A stretch of DNA of 32,741 nucleotides from a virus. Both the position numbers and the translations under genes were made by a program. The DNA is taken from the IMG/VR virus record IMGVR_UViG_3300042519_000516, positions 1 through 32,741 of that record, one strand, 5' to 3'. Positions 27,891 through 32,741 of the stretch are shown here, piece by piece (position 1 is the first letter of the stretch; each line of letters opens with the position of its first letter). Below the pieces are notes generated by a model. It did no database searches. It had not been told where the DNA came from and saw nothing but the letters and a program-made list of their open reading frames with translations.

Positions 27891-28502
27891 GTGAAAATCG
27901 ATGCACGTGTTGACGGGCGTGAGATACAGGCGCTTCTCCGTGACCTGAAACAGATCGACAACCGTGTGACGAGGAAACTCCAGCGCGAGTTGTCTATGGG
28001 CCTGGGTAATGTGACGGCTGAAATCCACGCCGCTATTCCTGACACTCCACCTATCCAGGGCCGTGACGGTCGACCATCCATGTCACACCGTGGACGCTCC
28101 CGTTGGCGTGGGGCGAACAAGCCTAGGGTTATCTTCTCTAGTGGTAGTGCTGGTGGTTGGGCTAACCTTCTTGTCATTGAGGTGACTGGTGGTGCCCGCG
28201 GTCTCGGTTTCAACTATGCGGAACTCGCTGGTATCCGTCCACGATCGGCACGGTCTAACCAGTCGCGCACATACACCCGCCGTGGTTCATCAGCGCTCAT
28301 GAGTCACAAGGTCACGACTCAGGGCGACGAGTTCATCGAAGCCCTCAACAGGGCTAAACCCATCAAGGGTGTCGCCGGTCGGTTCGCCTACGACCAGTTC
28401 CTGAAGTCGCGCCCCAGGATTATCCGCGTGACCGCGTCTATCATCGACCGGTTCATGCAGGAATACAACCAGAAACTCGACGCTAGAATGTGGGGACTGT
28501 AA
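27891..28502 (+). CDS. HK97 gp10-like neck/minor tail protein
   Basis: GTG 27891 follows TAGGAG. The 203-residue protein starts KIDARVDGREIQALLRDLKQ then IDNRVTRKLQRELSMGLGNV and IHAAIPDTPP, as in HK97 gp10-type proteins (helix, then a segment with IPxxPP), with a basic middle and RPRIIRVTASIIDRFMQEYN at the end. Such genes normally lie between adaptor and tail terminator; here it sits between the chaperones and the tape measure gene, an unusual place. Confidence 0.65.
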   Translation: MKIDARVDGREIQALLRDLKQIDNRVTRKLQRELSMGLGNVTAEIHAAIPDTPPIQGRDGRPSMSHRGRSRWRGANKPRVIFSSGSAGGWANLLVIEVTGGARGLGFNYAELAGIRPRSARSNQSRTYTRRGSSALMSHKVTTQGDEFIEALNRAKPIKGVAGRFAYDQFLKSRPRIIRVTASIIDRFMQEYNQKLDARMWGL

Positions 28503-30685
28503 TGGCTGGAGGTCCAATCCGGTTACCTATCGTTAGCCGGTTCGATGATAGAGGTGTCAAGGACGCTTCCGCTGCACTGACGGGGTTCGCTAAAAACTCT
28601 GCTATAGCGCTTGGCGCTGTGACGGCCGCGGTAGGCGCGTTCGGTATCGCATCGGTCAGGGCGTTCGCTGACTTCGACGCCGCCATGAATGAGTCCCTGG
28701 CAATCATGGGGAACGTGTCTGACGCGCTCCGTGACGATATGGCTCAGGCCGCCCGTGACGTTGCAAAGAGTACGACGTTTAGTGCTGAGGAAGCCGCTGA
28801 GGCGTTCTACTTCCTAGCATCCGCTGGTCTCAGTGCTGAACAGTCGATCGGCGCTATGCCGAAGGTGGCCGCGTTCGCTCAGGCCGGTATGTTCGACCTG
28901 GCAACGGCGACGTCCCTGCTTGCTGACGCGCAATCCGCTATGGGCCTCACCTCGTCTGATGCTACAGAGAACATGGAGAACCTGGTTAGGGTCTCCGATG
29001 TGCTGGTCAAGGCGAACATCCTTGCTAACGCATCAACGCAACAGTTCTCTGAGGCGCTGACTAACAAGGCCGCGGCGTCGATGAAGGCGCTGAACATCCC
29101 GTTGGAGGAAGGTGTCGCCGTCCTGGCAACTTTCGCCGCCCAGGGCATCAAGGGTTCTGAGGCTGGCACCACGTTCAACGCGACCATCCGTGGTCTTACT
29201 AACGGTGTCCTACGGTTCGGTGATCGCTTCAAGGCGATGAACATTGAGGTCTATGACGCTCAGGGCAACTTCAACAACATGGCTGACATTGTCGGCCAGA
29301 TGGAGGAAGCCATCGGTGACCTCAGTGTGGAGCAACAACGAGCCGCCCTAACCCAGTTGGGGTTCACTGAGGAAACGCTGGCCGGTACTTTGGCCCTGTT
29401 GGGTAACAGTGAGGCCATCCGATCGTATGAGGAAAGCCTTCGTGAGGCTGGTGGTACGACTGAGGATGTCGCCGGTAAGCAGTTGGAGACGTTTAACGCG
29501 CAACTGTCGCTGATGAAGTCAGGGTTCGACGATGTCATGTTGTCGGTCGGTGCGGGACTCACGCCTACCCTGATGGAGTTCGCTGAGAACCTTGGACCCA
29601 TCCTGGACCAGTTGGGTCCCGCCCTCATCCTTCTGTTTGAGGAACTAGGCCCCGTCATCACCAGCATCGCTGAGGAACTCCCCGGCTTCATCGAGGCACT
29701 ATTGCCTATGATTCCAATCATTGGGGACCTGGCCTTGCTGACACTGTCGGTCGCTGAGGCTATCATGCCGATTCTGTCTGGCGTCATGCAAGAGATTGGC
29801 CCTATCCTGGAGGGCTTCACTGGTGCGCTAGGTGAGAACGGTGAAATGTTCGGGGCGCTAATCGTCGCTGGTGCTTTGTTCGTTGGGGTGCTCAGGGTCA
29901 TCTCTGCCTGGTTTGCCATCACAGGTGGTGCCGGTGCCGCCTCAGCCGCGGCACAGAAACCGTTCCTGGCTGTCCTTTTCAGCATGGTCGGGTTGATAGC
30001 ATCCGCAATCGCCGCCCTAGGTGGGCTGGCCTACTACCTGTTCCATGTTGGGCAGACTACTGAGGAACTGAACCCGGTGTTCCGTGGCTTCCTGGAGGGT
30101 CTCGCTGGGCTCGTTTATGGGACCGCCTATATCATCCAGACGATAACAACAACGGCTATCAGTCAGATGAACGGGTTGCTGAACGCGGCCACCAAGGGCA
30201 TAGAGGCTGCCTACAACACTGTGGCGCGAGCCTTCAAACGTGAAACCATCACCCTGGCCGCCCCGGTCATCCCACTGCCTAAGATGACCACGCTGGAGGA
30301 CTTGCGTCGCGAGATGGGGTTGCTACGTGACGAGACGTTCACCTTCACACCGAAGCGAGTGGACGGTGGCCCAGGGTCATTCCTCAGTACCCGTTCTGAG
30401 GATAGGCGCTTCGCGATGCTAGGCGGTGGCGGTGGACCCCAGGGCATCACCGGTGGTGTACCGATGAACCCTGCAGCGTTGGCTGCCGCGTTCTTGAACA
30501 CTGGCATGGGTCAGAGTACGTTGCCGTTGCTTGGCTCCCAAACACCAGCGGATCAGAGGAACTACAACATCACGGTGAACGCTGGCATGGGCACTGACCC
30601 GACACAGTTGGGCGACGAAATCTATAACATCCTTTTGCAGTACGACCGCTACGCGGCCCCCGTGTTCGCCTCGGCTAGGCAGTAA
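28502..30685 (+). CDS. Tape measure protein
   Basis: I choose ATG 28502, which overlaps the previous stop, over GTG 28490. The 727-residue protein has an N-terminal tape-measure domain (~50-230: FDAAMNESLAIMGNVSDALR, AEEAAEAFYFLASAGLSAEQ, MFDLATATSLLADAQSAMGL), hydrophobic segments in the middle (MIPIIGDLALLTLSVAEAIM; LIVAGALFVGVLRVISAWFA; MVGLIASAIAALGGLAYYLF) and a Gly/Pro-rich end. It sets tail length; by the usual ~0.15 nm per residue the tail would be near 110 nm. It is the longest gene here. Confidence 0.95.
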   Translation: MAGGPIRLPIVSRFDDRGVKDASAALTGFAKNSAIALGAVTAAVGAFGIASVRAFADFDAAMNESLAIMGNVSDALRDDMAQAARDVAKSTTFSAEEAAEAFYFLASAGLSAEQSIGAMPKVAAFAQAGMFDLATATSLLADAQSAMGLTSSDATENMENLVRVSDVLVKANILANASTQQFSEALTNKAAASMKALNIPLEEGVAVLATFAAQGIKGSEAGTTFNATIRGLTNGVLRFGDRFKAMNIEVYDAQGNFNNMADIVGQMEEAIGDLSVEQQRAALTQLGFTEETLAGTLALLGNSEAIRSYEESLREAGGTTEDVAGKQLETFNAQLSLMKSGFDDVMLSVGAGLTPTLMEFAENLGPILDQLGPALILLFEELGPVITSIAEELPGFIEALLPMIPIIGDLALLTLSVAEAIMPILSGVMQEIGPILEGFTGALGENGEMFGALIVAGALFVGVLRVISAWFAITGGAGAASAAAQKPFLAVLFSMVGLIASAIAALGGLAYYLFHVGQTTEELNPVFRGFLEGLAGLVYGTAYIIQTITTTAISQMNGLLNAATKGIEAAYNTVARAFKRETITLAAPVIPLPKMTTLEDLRREMGLLRDETFTFTPKRVDGGPGSFLSTRSEDRRFAMLGGGGGPQGITGGVPMNPAALAAAFLNTGMGQSTLPLLGSQTPADQRNYNITVNAGMGTDPTQLGDEIYNILLQYDRYAAPVFASARQ

Positions 30686-30687
30686 CC

Positions 30688-31878
30688 GTGGCGACGATAG
30701 TCGAGATTAGTGCCACTGAGGGGTTCATCCTGGACGACCCGGTCTATGGGTTGCTGGATGAGAGTGAACTGGGTGGCACGGTATTCCGTGACATTTCTGA
30801 CGCGCTCATCAACGCCAACATTGCACGTGGTAAGAACCGTGAACTGGACCGCTTTGTCCCCGGTCGTTTCTCTATCACCCTGAACAACGAGGATCGTCGG
30901 TTCGACCCGAACTATACGCCCTCACCACTTTATGGCGACATCATCCCCAGGCGTGCTGTGAGGGTGACGGTGGATGGTCAGCAACAGTTCATCGGTGTCA
31001 TCCAGGACTATGACTTCGAATACGACCCTGACGGTCGATCTCGCGCCTCATTCGTTGCCACAGACGAGATGGGTAACTTGGCACGGCAGACACTGACCGC
31101 TGGCACGGCGACCCCGCAACTGTCTGGTGCGCGTGTCGCTGAAATCTTGGACATGGAGTCTGTGAAGTGGCCTGCAGACAAACGCAACATCGACACAGGG
31201 TCATCGACGCTGGGTGCAGACGTGTGGGACCCCGGCACTAACGCCCTGGAGTATTTGCAGAAGGTGGAGGCATCTGAGAACGGTCAACTGTTCGTCGGCA
31301 AGAACGGTCAACTGTTCTTCCGCGATCGGCTGGATGCCACACCACGCTCAGGCGGCATCGTCACACTCGCTGATGACGGCACAGGCATCCAATACACAAA
31401 GGTTGACGTGTCCTACGGCACAGAACTGTTGTTCAACACCGTGACTGTGGAGTCGCTCGATGGGACCGCTACGGCACAGAATGAGGGCTCCAGGACCACG
31501 TTCGGTGTCACTGCCACATCTATCAGCACACTGTTGTCGACGGTGGAGCAGGCAGGCAACCTGGCAAACTTCACAGTGCAGAAGTATGGGTTGCCTGAGT
31601 ACCGTATCGAACGGGCTGTGATCAACCTGAGGAACCTATCCGAGACAGACAAGGCCACAGTGTTGGGCCTGGAGTTGGGTGACGTCACCCTGTTCAAGTT
31701 CACACCGAACCGTATCGGTGACCCGATCGAACAGTACGGGCAGATTATCAAAATCGACCACCGTATCGACCAGAACCGTCATGAGGTCACCATTGGGGTG
31801 ACATCACTCGACTGGACGTTCCTAGTCCTCGACGATGCTCTGTTCGGTATACTGGACGAAGCACATCTAGCGTTCTAG
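30688..31878 (+). CDS. Minor tail protein (tail hub/tip)
   Basis: GTG 30688 starts two bases behind the tape measure stop. The 396-residue protein has GRFSITLNNEDRRFDPNYTP, PLYGDIIPRRAVRVTVDGQQ and FIGVIQDYDFEYDPDGRSRA, the pattern of distal tail/hub proteins of actinophages. Its ends are alike: LDDPVYGLLDESELGG near the start and LDDALFGILDEAHLAF at the end. As the only large gene behind the tape measure it may combine distal-tail and hub functions. Confidence 0.82.
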   Translation: MATIVEISATEGFILDDPVYGLLDESELGGTVFRDISDALINANIARGKNRELDRFVPGRFSITLNNEDRRFDPNYTPSPLYGDIIPRRAVRVTVDGQQQFIGVIQDYDFEYDPDGRSRASFVATDEMGNLARQTLTAGTATPQLSGARVAEILDMESVKWPADKRNIDTGSSTLGADVWDPGTNALEYLQKVEASENGQLFVGKNGQLFFRDRLDATPRSGGIVTLADDGTGIQYTKVDVSYGTELLFNTVTVESLDGTATAQNEGSRTTFGVTATSISTLLSTVEQAGNLANFTVQKYGLPEYRIERAVINLRNLSETDKATVLGLELGDVTLFKFTPNRIGDPIEQYGQIIKIDHRIDQNRHEVTIGVTSLDWTFLVLDDALFGILDEAHLAF

Positions 31879-31886
31879 GAGTTTTC

Positions 31887-32150
31887 ATGGCTGTACCAGC
31901 AGGCGCAAAAACATTCAGCGCCGGGGCCGTTCTAACGGCTGAGGAAGTGAACACGTACCTCCAGGCTCAGGTCATCGCCGTGTTCGCTAGTGAGGCCGCG
32001 GCAGGATCGGCTATCCCTTCTCCACAGGAAGGCCAGCACAGGTTCCTTCGCGATGTGGACGCGCTCCAGTATTACACTGGGAGTGCCTGGGTGGCCGCTG
32101 GCGGTGCCTCTGTAGGTTTCGAATCAAACTTTCTACTAATGGGAGCATAA
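31887..32150 (+). CDS. Small tail-tip/fibre-region protein
   Basis: The 87-residue protein (AVPAGAKTFSAGAVLTAEEV, NTYLQAQVIAVFASEAA, EGQHRFLRDVDALQYYTGSA) has the phrase pattern of phage fibre-base proteins (GAVLTAEEVNTYL; alternate YYTGSAWV). TAGGAG precedes ATG 31887. It is likely a virion component upstream of the fibre genes; exact role unknown. Confidence 0.75.
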   Translation: MAVPAGAKTFSAGAVLTAEEVNTYLQAQVIAVFASEAAAGSAIPSPQEGQHRFLRDVDALQYYTGSAWVAAGGASVGFESNFLLMGA

Positions 32151-32157
32151 GGAAATC

Positions 32158-32496
32158 ATGGCTAGTTCATACAAGACACTGGGGCAGGTTGACCTTCAGG
32201 CGGCGACACTGTCCACACTTTACACATGCCCTGCAAGCACTGAGACCGTCATCTCCAGCGTCATCATTGCTAACCGTGCGGCGACCGCTACCACGTTCCG
32301 TCTGGCGCTTCGCACAGAGGGTGACGCGATTAGCGACAAGCACTATCTGGCCTACGATGTGCCAATCGCCGCTAACGACTCCACCACGTTGACCTTGGGA
32401 ATCACCATGCAGGCTACGGACGTGTTGTCTGTCAACGCTGCAGGCACGGCGTCTAGGCTGTCGTTCAACGCGTTCGGTGCTGAAGTAACGGTTTAA
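32158..32496 (+). CDS. Small tail/fibre-region protein, complete copy
   Basis: The 112-residue protein (SSYKTLGQVDLQAATLSTLY, TCPASTETVISSVIIANRAA, TATTFRLALRTEGDAISDKH, then the part shared with 1-165) looks like a beta-sandwich virion protein. It uses C/G-ended codons like the core genome, whereas its partner at 1-165 uses T-ended codons. The two become base-identical only over the last 27 bases before the stop and onward into the glycine-rich gene. Confidence 0.8.
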   Translation: MASSYKTLGQVDLQAATLSTLYTCPASTETVISSVIIANRAATATTFRLALRTEGDAISDKHYLAYDVPIAANDSTTLTLGITMQATDVLSVNAAGTASRLSFNAFGAEVTV

Positions 32497-32741
32497 GGGG
32501 GTAACTGATGGCTGTTACTTCTATGTCAACTTCTAGCATACTGTCGGGTGCTAAATACACGCGTATGACCGGCAAACTTAGCGCTGGACCGTTTGAGTGT
32601 CGTTATGTTGTGATCGCCGGCGGTGGCGGTGGTGGCGCTAACTTTGGTGGTGGTGGCGGTGCTGGTGGTTATCGCTCTAGTGTTTCGGGTGAAAACTCTG
32701 GCGGTGGTGCGGCTGCTGAAAATCCTTTTACTCTTGCGCGG
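32332..32741. repeat. Imperfect terminal repeat with bases 1-410
   Basis: Bases 32332-32741 align end to end with 1-410 without gaps. Divergence is about 25% over 10-138, nil from 139 to 176, and about 2% from 177 to 410. This pattern is a mosaic, so the two ends come from related but different molecules or from two gene copies. Confidence 0.85.
32508..32741 (+). CDS. Glycine-rich fibre protein, 5' part cut by the window end
   Basis: ATG 32508 opens a frame that runs off the window. Its 234 bases match 177-410 except at five positions: two change residues (Ile to Met at codon 6 and Val to Leu at codon 11) and three are silent. The same GGGGG ribosome site precedes it. It is either the same gene reached again around a circular genome, from another strain, or a second tandem copy. 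Confidence 0.85.
   Translation, partial: MAVTSMSTSSILSGAKYTRMTGKLSAGPFECRYVVIAGGGGGGANFGGGGGAGGYRSSVSGENSGGGAAAENPFTLAR

Noticed and set aside
27418-27906. 162-residue minus-strand frame across the tail chaperone genes
   Set aside because: It covers the conserved G/GT frameshift region on the other strand and has no recognisable motif or promoter.
29260-29985. 241-residue minus-strand frame opposite the tape measure gene
   Set aside because: Ser/Pro/Ala-rich composition typical of an antisense shadow; the plus-strand tape measure motifs are unmistakable.

Overview
The window looks like an almost complete genome of an uncultured siphovirus that infects an actinobacterium. The host call rests on a phage-borne WhiB-type iron-sulfur regulator (minus strand, 4273-4527; the WhiB family is restricted to Actinobacteria), an r1t-type holin, and actinophage-style gene content. 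A fibre-associated protein at 1127-1528 resembles proteins common in marine phages, so an aquatic source is likely. No integrase, excisionase or CI-type repressor is visible, so a lytic lifestyle is the simplest reading. The last 410 bases (32332-32741) repeat the first 410 imperfectly. The contig therefore probably represents a circular or circularly permuted genome of about 32.3 kb, opened inside the tail-fibre genes. || Layout: 1-1528 end of the tail genes (small tail protein, glycine-rich fibre, fibre-associated protein). 1521-3047 lysis (M23 endolysin with peptidoglycan-binding repeats, coiled-coil/TM protein, two further small membrane proteins including a holin) plus tiny Cys-rich ORFs. 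3094-4527 small-gene and regulatory zone (minus-strand HTH gene, small membrane proteins, WhiB). 4539-6348 recombination (YqaJ exonuclease, annealing protein). 6349-6560 noncoding DNA with three dyads. 6561-13240 replication and DNA metabolism (HNH nucleases, two cytosine-methyltransferase-like genes, a winged-helix initiator carrying an internal iteron array, SSB, RusA, metallophosphoesterase, PD-(D/E)XK-like protein). 13391-14793 ParB-like plus Mom-like DNA-modification pair. 14780-17131 terminase small subunit, P-loop kinase, terminase large subunit. 17141-22507 portal, multidomain prohead protease and HK97-fold capsid, with one antisense gene (20893-21147) between protease and capsid. 22574-25961 a five-gene sugar-transfer/nucleotidyltransferase cassette. 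25980-32741 connector, tail terminator, tail tube, frameshifted tail-assembly chaperones, HK97 gp10-like protein, tape measure, hub/minor tail and fibre genes. || How it works together: most genes sit on the plus strand in long runs of overlapping starts and stops (ATGA, GTGA), so translation is coupled. Where transcription must restart, after terminators at 9365-9400 and 22521-22560 and after noncoding gaps, the start codon lies 5-7 nt behind a TANNNT hexamer. This is the layout of the leaderless mRNAs common in actinobacteria. || Most notable: the WhiB and exonuclease genes start divergently from one 17-bp inverted repeat whose two ends are the two ATG codons. The DNA-modification genes (two C5-methyltransferase-like, ParB-like, Mom-like, perhaps the kinase) suggest layered protection from restriction. 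The glycosylation cassette directly behind the capsid gene suggests decoration of virion or host glycans. Poly-G tracts of nine bases recur in DNA-metabolism genes, and one breaks the second methyltransferase by a frameshift.
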